Of a stretch of DNA of 64,000 bases, positions 9,968 through 21,239 are shown in pieces (position 1 is the stretch's first letter; each line of letters begins with the position of its first letter). This stretch comes from Chaetoderma sp. LZ-2023a (taxonomy: Eukaryota > Mollusca > Caudofoveata > Chaetodermatida > Chaetodermatidae). The DNA is taken from the NCBI GenBank assembly GCA_034401795.1, contig CM067366.1:69395514-69459513 (forward strand), given 5' to 3'. The position numbers were made by a program, and so were the translations under genes. The notes under the pieces were generated by a model, which saw only the letters and a program-made list of their open reading frames with translations, made no database searches and was not told the DNA's origin.

Positions 9968-11486
9968 TAGGGTTGGGCGATATTGCTCAAGGCATGACGA
10001 TATCGGTTTCTCATTAAAATACCGCGGTATCACGATATATCGTCATTTGGGTGGGGTGTGGAGTAAGGGTGTAAACAAAGAATAACATATGTATTTCAAA
10101 TTGGTGGTGTCTGCAAGTTATTTTCATTAAATTTGTTGCATTGAAACCGTAAATTGAGATCGCCATGATTTAATACACGTAATTCCACACTTTGACATCC
10201 TTCAATATACAGTTTAAAACAACGAAAGTAATGAAACTAACCGTATTCATCACAAATAAGAAAAATAAAGGATTTTCTTCTGTTCTTGTGTTGTATTTTG
10301 TGTTATCTTTACCTCACGACAACTGTCAAAAGATTGAGCAAGAAATACGCATTAACTTCATTGCACAGAAACGAATTCTGCAGAGCGAAATCTGATTGGC
10401 CGCCGTATCATACTTGAGCCAATCAGAATTCAGACTGCATAATTCCGACAGCTGTTATTACGCCCGCCGCTAGTATAGACGATGCAAATTAATAAAATAA
10501 CACTGCATGATTTTGAACGAGAACCAGCGTGAAGACTGGAAACAATTATATCAGATTTTATTTGGTCTGTAATATTAAATACTAATTTGCCCCATTTTAG
10601 ACCTATTCAAATTCGCTCACTACTTAGCGGGTTTATCCATTGATCTCAAGGCGTAGTCGGGATGTGTGAAATTAACCCAGTTAACTCTGCAGGCAAGACT
10701 ACCACAACAGATAGAAGACTGGACATAATTAGGCCTAAATTCTTTATTTTAAGGACGTTTCTCACTTAGAATAAATCCGTAATGTTATATGTGGAATGAA
10801 TTTTGATCTGATTCGTTTAAAAATGCTAAATATATTGTATAAAGTTACATAAAAACGTATAACGGTAAAGGAAGAGATTAACTTCCCCCTCACCCACCGT
10901 TTCAAGCTGTGGTTTTGATAAGGGATTAAGTGTGTGTGGTTTCCTATCGACCTAAAATGTTTTAAAGTCTAAATCTTTCACGGTCAGAAGAATGTTTAAC
11001 CATGCAGCTCAATGACTAATGGATAAATAGCTTGACCTGTAGTAATGACGTCATCAGAATGGAATGTGGGTAGTACAAATGGTATTCCCCACTGACTAAT
11101 ACTCAGAACGAGGCAAGAAAAAACATGGCATCGTCTATTTATGTAATTATGAAAAGTGAACAACAAAGGATTATTTTGTACTTTAAATCATTTTATTAGC
11201 GCAAACAAACCATGAATTAAATGAACACAGATTATTTTAGAGTTTATTAAGTTTTTATAACCTTAGACAAAGACTGGGTTATTACTTAAAGACTATTATG
11301 AACCGAATAGAGGTAAGAGTATGACATTTCTAACTTAGTTCTTTATATTATGCTCACAGTTAAAAGTGCAATATCGTCCTGTCGGTATTGACGATATTTA
11401 CGATTTTTCGAAATTATGACGATTTCGGTATCGGTATTCGGTATATCGCGATATTGACGATAATATCGAAAAATCGGCCAACCCTA
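9968..11486. mobile_element. Non-autonomous hAT-like DNA transposon inserted in the satellite
   Basis: The ends are TAGGGTTGGGCGATATTG and the inverse of CGGCCAACCCTA. The flanking CAGGAACC is duplicated at 9960-9967 and 11487-11494, an exact 8-bp target duplication in the register of the satellite unit. The 8-bp duplication and short inverted ends fit the hAT superfamily. Both subterminal zones are rich in CGATAT/ATATCG motifs. An inverted pair of CCAAT boxes (CTGATTGGC, GCCAATCAG) lies near 10393-10430. The longest open frame is 67 residues and unlike a transposase, so it is non-autonomous. Confidence 0.85.
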
Positions 11487-12995
11487 CAGGAACCAATGCC
11501 TAGAAACGCAGCAATCAATGCAGAAACCAATGCCTAGAAACACAGAAACCAATGCCTAGAAGTGCAGGAAGCAATGCCTAGAGGCGCAGGAACCAATGCC
11601 TAGAGGCACAGGAACCAATGCCTAGAGGCGCAGGAACCAATGCATAGAGGCACAGGAACCAATGCCTAGAAACGCAGCAATCAATGCAGAAACCAATGCC
11701 TAGAAACACAGGAACCAATGCCTAGAAACACAGGAACCAATGCCTAGAAATGCAGGAACCAATGCCTAGAAACACAGGAACCAATGCCTAGAAATGCAGG
11801 AACCAATGCCTAGAAACACAGGAACCAATGCCTAGAAATGCAGGAACCAATGCCTAGAGGCGCAGGAACCAATGCCTAGAGGCGCAGGAACCAATGCCTA
11901 GAAACGCAGGAATCAATGCAGAAACCAATGCCTAGAAACACAGGAACCAATGCCTAGAAGTGCAGGAAGCAATGCCTAGAGGCGCAGGAACCAATGCCTA
12001 GAGGCGCAGGAACCAATGCAGAAACCAATGCCTAGAAACACAGGAACCAATGCCTAGAAGTGCAGGAACCAATGCCTAGAAACACAGCAATCAATGCAGA
12101 AACCAATGCCTAGAAACACAGGAACCAATGCCTAGAAGTGCAGGAACCAATGCCTAGAGGCGCAGGAACCAATGCGTAGAGGCGCAGGAACCAATGCCTA
12201 GAGGCGCAGGAACCAATGCAGAAACCAATGCCTAGAAACACAGGAACCAATGCCTAGAAGTGCAGGAACCAATGCCTAGAAACACAGGAACCAATGCCTA
12301 GAAACACAGGAACCAATGCCTAGAAATGCAGGAACCAATGCCTAGAAATGCAGGAACCAATGCCTAGAAACACAGGAACCAATGCCTAGAAGTGCAGGAA
12401 CTAATGCCTAGAAGTGCAGGAAGCAATGCCTGGAGGCGCAGGAACCAATGCAGAAACCAATGCCTAGAAACACAGGAACCAATGCCTAGAAGTGCAGGAA
12501 CCAATGCCTGGAAGTGCAGGAACCAATGCCTAGAAGTGCAGGAACCAATGCCTAGAAGTGCAGGAAGCAATGCTTAGAAATGCAGGAGCCAATGCCTAGA
12601 AACACAGGAACCAATGCCTAGAAACACAGGAACCAATGCCTAGAAACACAGGAACCAATGCCTAGAAGTGCAGGAACCAATGCAGAAACCAATGCCTAGA
12701 AACACAGGAACCAATGCCTAGAAACACAGGAACCAATGCCTAGAAACACAGGAACCAATGCCTAGAAGTGCAGGAACCAATGCAGAAACCAATGCCTAGA
12801 AACACAGAAACCAATGCCTAGAAACACAGGAACCAATGCCTAGAAGTGCAGGAACCAATGCCTAGAAGTGCAGGAAGCAATGCTTAGAAATGCAGGAACC
12901 AATGCCTAGAAACACAGGAACCAATGCCTAGAAATGCAGGAACCAATGCCTAGAAGTGCAAGAAGCAATGCTTAGAAATGCAGGAACCAATGATG
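11487..12995. repeat. 22-bp satellite array, right block
   Basis: Same unit as 9085-9967, about 68 units. The right end is richer in the AAGTGC and AAACAC variants, the left in GGCGC, so variants are regionally homogenised. It ends in GGAACCAATGATGCCTGC. Confidence 0.95.
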
Positions 12996-13194
12996 CCTGC
13001 ACTTGTATTATGAAACTTAACTAGATGATTATTTAAAAAAAATTAAAATTCATGCTATACATATTTGTAAGTGTTAAAATTCAGTTTTATTTTACTAACA
13101 GGATCTAAGGATCAGAATTTCCCAGCACTAATTTTTGTCAAGCCCATAGTGAGGCAGAGGATCTCGACATAGTGATCCAAATGGCGTCTGGCAT

Positions 13195-14010
13195 GACAAG
13201 AATGAGATAAATGTTAGTTTTTCAATGGACATTTAATTCATCAAGGACTTATCCAGTCTTAATAAAACTTTACAGATTTGCTCTGTACCATCATTGCATC
13301 TAGTGTCCATCATAGTTGAAAGGATTTTCAAATTTCTTCCAAATTTTTGCTGGGTTTTGACTGTGCTTATTTTGCACCAAGAATTAGGTAAATGTTAAAG
13401 TTTTTCAACGGGCTTTGAATTCATCAAGGGCTTATATGATGTCAGTAAAACTTTACAGATTTGTTCTACGTTATCATTGCATCCAGTCTCCATCATAATG
13501 ATTGTGATTTTCAAATTTTATCCATACTTTTCCAGCGTTTGGGCTTAGAATATTTTTGTGTAATATATATCCTGCTTAAGCCAAGAATTAGAAGAATGTT
13601 AAAGTTTTTCAGTTGACGTTTAATCAATCAAAGACTTATCCAATCCCATTAAAACTTTGCAGTTTTGTTTTATATCATCAGTGCATTTAGTGTAAATGAC
13701 AATATATAAGATTTTCTAATTTCTTTCTTATTTTTACCAGATTTGGACTATTTTTTGTGATTTATATCCTTCTCAGCCCCAGAATTAGAAGAATGTTAAA
13801 GTTTTTCAATGGTCTTTTAGTTTATCAAGGGCTTATCCGATCCCAATATCATCATTGGATTCAATTTGCAGCAAAATCAAAATGAATTTAAAAGTTTTTT
13901 CCATACTTTTACATAGTTTTGCCTTAGTTTATTTCTGTATGATTTGTCTCCTTTTCAAGAATTAGAATAATGTTATAGTTTTGAATCGATTTGTCAAGAT
14001 CCTGCCACAC
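13195..14010. repeat. Diverged tandem repeat, about five units of about 195 bp
   Basis: The phrase GAATTAG(A)AGAATGTTAAAG followed by TTTTTCAA and TCAAGG(G/A)CTTATCC recurs near 13200, 13383, 13587, 13783 and 13959. The later part (AAAACTTTACAGATTTG...ATCATTGCATC) is shared by most units. Intronic. Confidence 0.75.
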
Positions 14011-14098
14011 ATGATGTGTGATATGCGGAAAACCTAACGGGCTCGGGGGACATGCAGGATGCAGTCCATCTAGTATGCTTTCTATGTTTCCTTCACAG

Positions 14099-14295
14099 GT
14101 TTTGTGTTCATGTATATCATGCAGACATTAGAGGATTGGTATGAACTGGACATTGGTCAGCCATGTTCTCAGGTGTCCGTCAACACTGACCACATCACCG
14201 GGATACAGATCGGTGATGATGGCCTTGGGCCAGTTGTTATAGCTAGTACAGGATCGAATAGTGTTAAAATGATAACGTGGCACGCATTGAAGTGA
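14099..14295 (+). CDS. WD40-like protein, last exon with stop
   Basis: The acceptor TCCTTCACAG ends at 14098, after a pyrimidine-rich stretch. Phase 1 joins the exon ending at 5127 to read SGFVFMYIMQTLEDWYELDI; the exon goes on to DHITGIQIGDDGLGPVVIAS, ends SVKMITWHALK and stops at 14293-14295. The strand pattern (VVIAS...VKMITWH) looks like the final propeller strand. With the two upstream exons it gives 154 contiguous residues. I see no AATAAA before a TE begins at 14379, so the 3' UTR is either very short or enters that element. Confidence 0.78.
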
Positions 14296-14378
14296 CTCGG
14301 CGGTCATATGTGACGTGTATGGAATTTTTTAGATTCCAGTTTCTTAATTTCAAGAGAACTATACAGGACAGTTGTTAA

Positions 14379-16105
14379 TTAGTCCCCTACCGGTAAAACC
14401 CGGGGGACTATAGGTTTGCACTCCATCTGTCCGTCCGTCCGTCCGTCCGTCCGTCCGTCCGTCTGTCCGTCCATCCGTCCGTCCTTCCGTCTGTCCATCT
14501 GTCTGTCCATCTGGCAGTTGGTTTTCCGCAGTTTTTTTCGTAGTCCTTCAAGCTATTCAACTGAGAATCAGTATATTTCTTTGTTATGAGAAGTTACAGA
14601 TCAAGTTCGAGTTTCAGGCGTATGCGTAACTTTTTGAAGGAGTTATGCCCCCTTTCGACTTAAGAAATACGAAAAATATCAGCTTTCCGCAGTTTTTTCG
14701 CACTCCTTCAAGATATTTAAGCGAAAATTGGTGCATCGCTTTAGTATAAGGAGTTACAGAGCAAGTTCAAGTTTCAGAAATTTTCGTCAATCTTTCATGG
14801 AGTTATTCCCCCTTTCAACATGAAATACAAAAAATATTAGTTTTCCCGCACTTTTTTTTTGCGTTCTTTCAAGATATTATAATGAGAATTACTTCATTGC
14901 TTTGTTGTGAGAAGTTACAGACCAAGTTCGAGTTTCAGGCATATGCGTCAATTTTTTATGGAGTTATGCCCCCTTTCGACGTAAGAAATACGAAAAATAT
15001 CAGCTTTCCGTACATTTTTTCGCACTCAGAGATATTTAAGCGAAAATCGGTGCATCACTTTAGTATAAGGAGTTACAGAGCAAGTTTGCGTTTCTGACAT
15101 TTTCGTCAATTTTTCATGGAGTTATGCCCCCTTTCGACATGAAATATGAAAAATATTAGTTTTCCGCATTTTTTTCCGCCGTCTTTCAGGATATTATACT
15201 GAGAATTGCTACATTGCTTTGCTATGAGAAGTTACAGACCAAGTTCGAGTTTTCAGGCCTATGCGTAAATATTTGATGGAGTTGTGCAACTTAGGAAATA
15301 TGAAAAATATCAGTTTTCCGCACTTTTTTTCACACTCCAAGATATTTAAGGAAAAATCGGTACATCGCTTTAGTATAAGGGGTTACAGAGCAAGTTCGAG
15401 TGTTAGACGTTTTCGTCAATTTTTCATGGAGTTATGCCCCTTTCGACTTATGAAATACAAAAAATATTAGTTTTCCGCGCTTTTTTTCGTAGTCTTTCAA
15501 GATATTGTTCTGAGAACTGCTACATTGCTTTGTTATGAGAAGTTACAGACCAAGTTCGAGTTTCAAGCATATGCGTAAATATTTGATGGAGTTATGCCCG
15601 CTTTCGATGAAAAATATCAGCTTTCCACACTTCGCAATCCTTCAAGGTATTTAAGGGAAAATTGGTACATCGCTTTAGTATAAGGTGTTACAGAACAGAG
15701 TAAGTTCGAGTTTCAGACATTTTCGTCAGTTTTTTATGGAGTTATGCCCCTTTCGACTTATGAAATGTGAAAAATATTAATTTTCCGCCATTTTTCTCGC
15801 AGTCTTTCAAAATATTCAACTGAGAATTGGTCCGTTACTTTAGTATGAGAAATTACAGACCAAGTTCGCGTTTCAGGCGTTTGCATCATTATTTGATGGA
15901 GTTATATCCCCATTCGACTTACAAAATACAAACATATCAGCTTTCAAGACTTTTTCCTTCTCCTTCACCATATATAACTGAAACTTGGTTTATTGCTATG
16001 TTATGAGAAGTTACAGATCAAGTTCGAGTTTCAGCTGCTTCTGTCAATTTTTAATGGAGTTTTTAACTGTCAATCTCTAAAGATTTATATCACCAGGTAG
16101 GGGAC
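14379..16105. mobile_element. TE carrying a GTCC microsatellite and 157-bp satellite core
   Basis: The left end is AGTCCCCTACCGGT and the right end CCAGGTAGGGGACATG: GTCCCCTACC and GGTAGGGGAC are inverted. After the left end comes (GTCC)n at about 14428-14500, then about ten monomers recognised by AGTTACAGA(C/G)CAAGTTCGAG near 14590, 14755, 14915, 15073, 15230, 15390, 15538, 15690, 15850 and 16008. Two monomer types alternate (TATGAGAAGTTACAGA and TATAAGGAGTTACAGA), making a dimer of about 315 bp. A terminal block, microsatellite, then satellite core recalls Helitron-like elements of bivalves (from memory). Open frames here are repeat artefacts. Confidence 0.75.
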
Positions 16106-16140
16106 ATGTATTGCAAAGCAATACTTACAGAATGCTTGTT

Positions 16141-16205
16141 ATTTTGGTACTAATTTTACTGGAATCTGTTCAGGTCCCAGTTAAATTAATTTCAAAATAT
16201 TCATG
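16141..16205. repeat. Diverged hairpin core related to the right-hand MITE family
   Basis: TTGGTACTAATTTTACTGG and CCAGTTAAATTAATTTCAAA are inverted around GAATCTGTTCAGGT. The arms resemble the TTGAAACTAATTTGACTGG hairpin seen repeatedly after 28,700. Confidence 0.5.
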
Positions 16206-17302
16206 ATCAAATTTTTTTTGTCATTTCTGATCTGTAAGGTTTAAAGGGTTAAACATGTGAACAGAAAGATAGAGCCATAACGCTGTGATATAAAATGTAG
16301 TGATTGTTTCTCAAGATAATGTCAGTGACTTGTAGTCGAAAGTGTGTTTTGGTAATATTTGTTTTAATGGCTTAGTTATGGCTTAGTTGGTGATTAATGC
16401 ACGATTAAGAGATGATAGATTGATGTCGGGTGTGCAATTTGAAAACAGTTTTTCTGAAAGCTGTTGGTGAGTTAAATAGCAATGGCCTTGCATAATAGTG
16501 TGGTGTAGTGTCCCCGTGTCCCCCGTTGTTCCTCATTGGGGTCTGTTCCTAATGCTGGGTATGAATCAGGCTGACAAATTTGGTGATTACTTCTCCGGGT
16601 TTCCCATTTTATAGGAAATTATACTGGAAATTACGCCAGTGTAGATTGTGTTAGCTGCTCGGCGCAGTGCGTGGAGCTTTACAAGACATTTTGAATGACC
16701 ACTCAGTCTCAACTGTCGTTTCTAAGCCAATAAAAGTACTTTTATAGTTTTCTGTGTCCAATGAAAAGACACCAAAGCTCTGCTTCAGCCAATTTACACA
16801 TGGTGCCAGCTGAGCATCCCCGCCAATGCGAAACACCACCGTCTCGTCTCAACTATTCGTATGACCGGTGTGGCGTTGTGGCATCTTTTTGTCTTATCAC
16901 TTATCTATCAGTAGTTATATAAATGTATCCCTGATTGACAGGAATGGTGCAGTGAGTCGAAGCTGGCTTCTTGAGACGGTTAATATTAGGGACTAGCCGC
17001 TGGTACTTTGCGACATACCCTTTAGTTGTGTGTGATGATACTGCGCTGTCTATTCAGTATCTCGCCAGAGGTACCTAACCTATCTGTATATATATGAAGG
17101 GTATCTGAGTGAGGAATAAACCCTAGCACGTCTTACTAGTTTGATATAAATTAAATGCCTCACACGGGCCAAGAAATTGGTTTTGCGAGAGGAAAGTGCC
17201 TCGCACAGAGCTTCATTAGAACCATCACCAGTGGTCAGTATTATAGGCGATTTCTGAAAATGAAAAACTGAGACGCTGGATGCCTTGGTGAATCTCCCTC
17301 CA
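16206..17302. other. Intergenic, no gene seen
   Basis: Mixed-composition DNA with a higher-GC patch at about 16,500-16,870. An open frame of 62 codons on the minus strand at 16651-16839 has no recognisable motif. Nothing else supported. Confidence 0.4.
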
Positions 17303-17544
17303 TTAACCCTTTATTGGTCAAGGCGGCCAAAACCAGCTTCTGTTATGGTCTTGTTGAATGTCCATTTTAAGGCCAAGAGAATACAATTTTTGAAAGATCA
17401 CCACTGGAATTACTGGCTCGATAACAGAGCTAGTCATTCCAGTGATAGATTTTTAAAAACTGTATTATTTTGGCATGTAAATGGACATTCAATAGGCAAA
17501 TATTAAAAAAAATTTGGGATAAAATTTGACCATTAAAGGGTTAA
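17303..17544. mobile_element. TTAA-bounded palindromic MITE
   Basis: The ends TTAACCCTTTATTGG and ACCATTAAAGGGTTAA are clean. The core is GGCTCGATAACAGAGC with CACTGGAATTAC and CATTCCAGTG arms and outer AATGTCCATTTTAAGGCC versus GGCATGTAAATGGACATTC. Confidence 0.8.
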
Positions 17545-17552
17545 ATAAAAAA

Positions 17553-17870
17553 TAGTCCTCTAACTATTAGACTCAACAGTGTTAGATGGCATTCTTAATT
17601 TCTTAGTGACAAAAAAAAATCCCAGATTATAAAATGACAATCTATCTGCCTAGTTTTAGCAAACAGCACCTGTTTACATTTCACTTGGGTTGTTTGGTAA
17701 TTCTAGGCAGATAGATTGCCATTTTTTTGTGTTTTTTTTTTTTTTGGTAATTTAAAATGCGCTCGAAGACTATTGAGTCTAATAGTCTGTGGACTATTTT
17801 TAATTTTGATTTAGTTTTTTTTAACGATAATAGCACCTGCTTACATTTCAATTGTGTTATCATCATAAAA
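17553..17870. repeat. Nested inverted-repeat element
   Basis: The outer arms are AACTATTAGACTCAAC and TTGAGTCTAATAGT. The inner arms are GACAATCTATCTGCCTAG and CTAGGCAGATAGATTGCC. A second motif, AGCACCTG(T/C)TTACATTTCA, occurs twice as a direct repeat (near 17668 and 17833). MITE-like; no family name known to me. Confidence 0.65.
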
Positions 17871-18346
17871 AAAATTTCCTAACTATGAATGAAAACAATA
17901 ACAAAACGTTATAGAAATAGAAATTAATTGATAGATATTAAATTCTGAAACTCCACACGCAGTAAACTAACTGACTTTGAAAAGTGCTATGCATGAAGTG
18001 ACTCGAATTGTGCATGAGTTTCTTCTAGGGCTCGGAGGTAGGAACTGCTAAGTAGGCCCAAAAGATTACTTCAACTACATGTGTCAAGTGAATCTGTTCA
18101 CATTGTTGTTTATGTTTGTCTCATGGGACAGTTCAAGATCATATATGGTACATATCATTGTGTCCATGTAGACTGGCTAAAGATGGTATGAATCATGTTA
18201 CATTTCAGTAAGGTGTTATCAGGGCTGTCATGAACTCGGTATAGGGACTAACTGCTGGGTAATCAAAGGTTGTATGGATATGTTATATTTATTTTGCATA
18301 AATCATCTTTTACACTGTAGTAATTATTGTAGACCATTTTATGTGG

Positions 18347-18583
18347 AACCCGTTAATGGTCAAGCTAGCCACAATCTGCTTCTGCAGGGCTCTTGAGAAA
18401 TGACCATTTACAGCTCGATGCAAAATTATTTTTGAAAATTTATCACAGGAATGACTGGCGCGATTATTGGGCCAGTCATTCCATTGACAATTTTTCAAAC
18501 TTAGTCTACTCTTGGTCTGTAAAGGGCCACTTACTGAGAAAATTAAGATTTTCTTGACAAAATTTTACCATGAAAGGGCTAAT
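18347..18583. mobile_element. TTAA-family palindromic MITE, mutated ends
   Basis: It begins ACCCGTTAATGGTC and ends CCATGAAAGGGCTAA. The core GACTGGCGCGATTATTGGGC has flanking GGAATGAC and GTCATTCC. Both ends carry point mutations relative to TTAACCCTTT. Confidence 0.7.
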
Positions 18584-18683
18584 ATTCTTGTTGCCATTTC
18601 AAATTGAATTTATTACACCTTGAAGATTTTCTATTCCTCAAGTCCTCTCAAAACGTCTACCCCACCCTCGGCAAGACTTATGA

Positions 18684-19140
18684 TGTAAGGTTGCTGCGAC
18701 AACATGTCCTACCCAAGATGAAGTAGAGGGATACCAGCTTGCCTCGTCGATAGATGAAAGTGACGATATTTATATTGGTACCTGGGCCTGATCTGACTTG
18801 ACCACGAAGATTCCTGGCTTCGGCACAGTGTTTCTCCGTGCTATCTGGAGTCATACGAACACACAACTTTGACTAGCTACTTGTATAACTACGGTTACTT
18901 TTATTCTCTACACTAACTGTACTTTTACACTAGATATAACAAAGGCGACTTTTACTGCCGCAAGATAATATGATATACTTTTGACAATATAGACAATTCC
19001 TACATGAGTTCAGACTTGAACTTATTCATGTGATTCTAACTCTAACTGATGCGGATTACTCCCAGCCTTTGGCTGGTATGCTATACGCCTATCTACTATA
19101 GTTCTCAGCTACTCCAATTTATTCCCTGAGAACTCTAACA
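18684..19140 (+). mobile_element. Possible 5' LTR of a copia-like retrotransposon
   Basis: 457 bp starting TGTAAGGTTG and ending AACTCTAACA (imperfect TG...CA inverted ends). It is immediately followed by a primer-binding-site-like sequence and a short open frame. No second LTR is seen, so the assignment rests on the ends and the PBS only. Confidence 0.4.
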
Positions 19141-19152
19141 TGATATCGAAGC
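19141..19152 (+). promoter_or_regulatory. Primer-binding-site-like sequence
   Basis: TGATATCGAAGC matches 9 of 12 bases of the TGGTATCAGAGC primer site that I recall from many copia elements, and it abuts the LTR-like end. Confidence 0.35.
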
Positions 19153-19153
19153 T

Positions 19154-19390
19154 ATGTCTGCTCCGGAATCACGGAGGATAAAGATTAAAGATTTAAGAGA
19201 CAAAGTGCCTCTTATATACAATCCACAGTTTCCTAACTCTATTCCTTTTGTTTCTCTGCCACAGAGTTTGATCCGATGCTCATTGATTATGATGTCATCC
19301 TGACTAATCAAACTCTGGGCATCTCTTCTACGGAGATAACGCAAAACAGTGTCAAAGCGGTGTTGGCTGGCTCTGATTTGATGCGATCTG
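19154..19390 (+). pseudogene. Possible gag start of the LTR element, frame broken
   Basis: An ATG 13 bases after the LTR end opens a basic, charged N-terminus (MSAPESRRIKIKDLRDKVPL) that continues to PQFPNSIPFVSLPQ. The frame then stops at about 19307; a shift at about 19268 would allow reading on to DYDVILTNQTLGISSTEI. Function not recognisable. The 70-codon minus-strand frame over the same bases is less plausible. Confidence 0.3.
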
Positions 19391-20576
19391 TAAGCTAACT
19401 AACAACACTAGGGTATGTGTTGTTGTAGCATGACTTTCTTTGATTGACATATAGTTGATATACAAATTTCGATTGTGTTATGAATTCCTATAGGACGCTA
19501 CCATGCCTCTGTCCTGTCCCTTGCCCATCCTGAATAAGCCTGTAGGAAGCGAACGTTAATAAGCACATGAGCTGTATGATCTCATTGCCAGCTGGTGTTG
19601 TACTTGCTTAAGGGAGTCGGAATGCCGACCGTCAACAACTAATGTCATTCTGTCACCTATATTCCTATCGATTCTTTTCACTCGATTATTTACTACACTA
19701 CTGGCTGAAACAACTGCTGAATATTATAAAAGTGTGTGCCGATCCCACAGCAACAACTTTCATCTTCAACTATTGACAGATGCTACCAACTCAGAACCGT
19801 CAGTTCCATTTTATCTCATCCAATTCCTAACTTATTATTTGAATGTACTAGTTACAGTTTCGATATGGTTTCTATCCTGTTTCTGCGAAACTGTGTATCA
19901 TCAGCACTGGTCGAAGTCAACCAGTGCAGCGTCCTACTCCATACATAACTACTACGATGCTGATCCAGTTCATTAGCTCACCTGGTATTTTCAAAGATTA
20001 ATTTCATTAAGGTCTTACTCGTAAATATAAGATATCCTGCAGGGTCATGACTTCCCACAAGACAATCCCATATCTACAACCTGTCTAGTAAGACCTCATT
20101 TGAAGCAAGTATTAGTCAGTTTCAAATAATATCTTATTAATGTGGTAAATTTGTTACCGAATAGCAACATGTCTAATATGTTACGCATCAGATTAGCTAT
20201 TATTTCTAGTGTTCAGCTTGACTTTGAACAAGATTTTAGGTTCGTTTTCTCCTTGCTGTAGCATGGCTATGCTACCAATGTACAAGTACAAGCCAGTGTA
20301 GTGTGAGATGTAAATGTTTGATATTTCAGACTTTTACTATAATTAATTAATAGTTTAAATTTTTCACTGTTACATTTTCCAACATTTTTCATAATTATTT
20401 CATCGCTTTAGCCATTTTGCTGTGTTGTATTTTGATGACATGTGTGTTTGTGTAATAATCCATTGCTAATGCTTAACGCACATGAGACAAGCTAGCTGAG
20501 CTACATGCCTAGCAAGTTTTTTGCCTCAGCCGCTCTCGAGCGTCTCGACGCAGATGTTGAGTAATGTGCTGAACAA
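19391..20576. other. No gene seen
   Basis: No pol motifs of an LTR element follow. A small inverted repeat, AGGTCTTACT (20010-20019) with AGTAAGACCT (20087-20096), encloses about 70 bp. Two overlapping frames of 70-80 codons at 19734-19976 have no domain signals. Confidence 0.4.
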
Positions 20577-20945
20577 ATTTCAACTTCGCAATTAAAAAAA
20601 TATCTAATAATTTGTATGGTATGAAATCATCACATGTTAAGATCTGATATAAATCATCAAATGTTAAGATTTGGTATGAAATCATCACATGTTAAGATTT
20701 GGTATGAAATCATCACATGTTAAGATTTGGTATGAAATCATCACATGTTAAGATTTGGTATGAAATCATTACATGTTAAGATTTGGTATGAAATCATCAC
20801 ATGTTAAGATTTGGTATGAAATCATCACATGTTAAGATTTGGTATGTAATCATCACATGTTAAGATTTATTTCACTTCATCATCGAGGTGCACAAATTAA
20901 GTCTCTAAAAGTATACAATTTAAACAATTTTATTTTCACACATTG
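20577..20945. repeat. Dispersed repeat copy with an internal 28-bp satellite expansion
   Basis: The flanks CAACTTCGCAATTAAAAAAA and TAAGTCTCTAAAAGTATAC match the copies at 21240-21556. Inside, the unit TTTGGTATGAAATCATCACA plus TGTTAAGA (28 bp) is repeated about nine times from 20615 to 20865. The other copies carry this segment once. Confidence 0.85.
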
Positions 20946-21239
20946 TGAATGTGTACATGTACCTTTAAATCGCATGGATAAGCCACACGTTTTCATTGGT
21001 CAGTTGATTTCTGCAGCTGAGCACATGGCTACCTCAGGATGCACACGTTGAGGTTTTTACCTCGCCGGGCAAAAAATATCAAACACGACAGATATTTTTC
21101 CCAAGTTCCTCTTAGTTTAGTGAGAAGGGAACTATTGTGTGTTTCTTAACGAGTGAGGGAACAAAGTGATGCATTATGGGATACAGTCAGCTCTCCTATA
21201 ACAGACACTTGGTTTTTGGGCCACCCATGGTAGTCCTTT

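Noticed and set aside
12364-12577. Open frames on both strands within the 22-bp satellite
   Set aside because: The unit length is not a multiple of three and both strands are open by repetition; no gene.
9085-12995. CRISPR array
   Set aside because: Units are contiguous with no unique spacers, and the genome is eukaryotic.
14882-15470. Frames with the repeated SFPYIFSHSEIFKRKSVHHF pattern
   Set aside because: They are periodic translations of the 157-bp satellite monomer, interrupted in other monomers.
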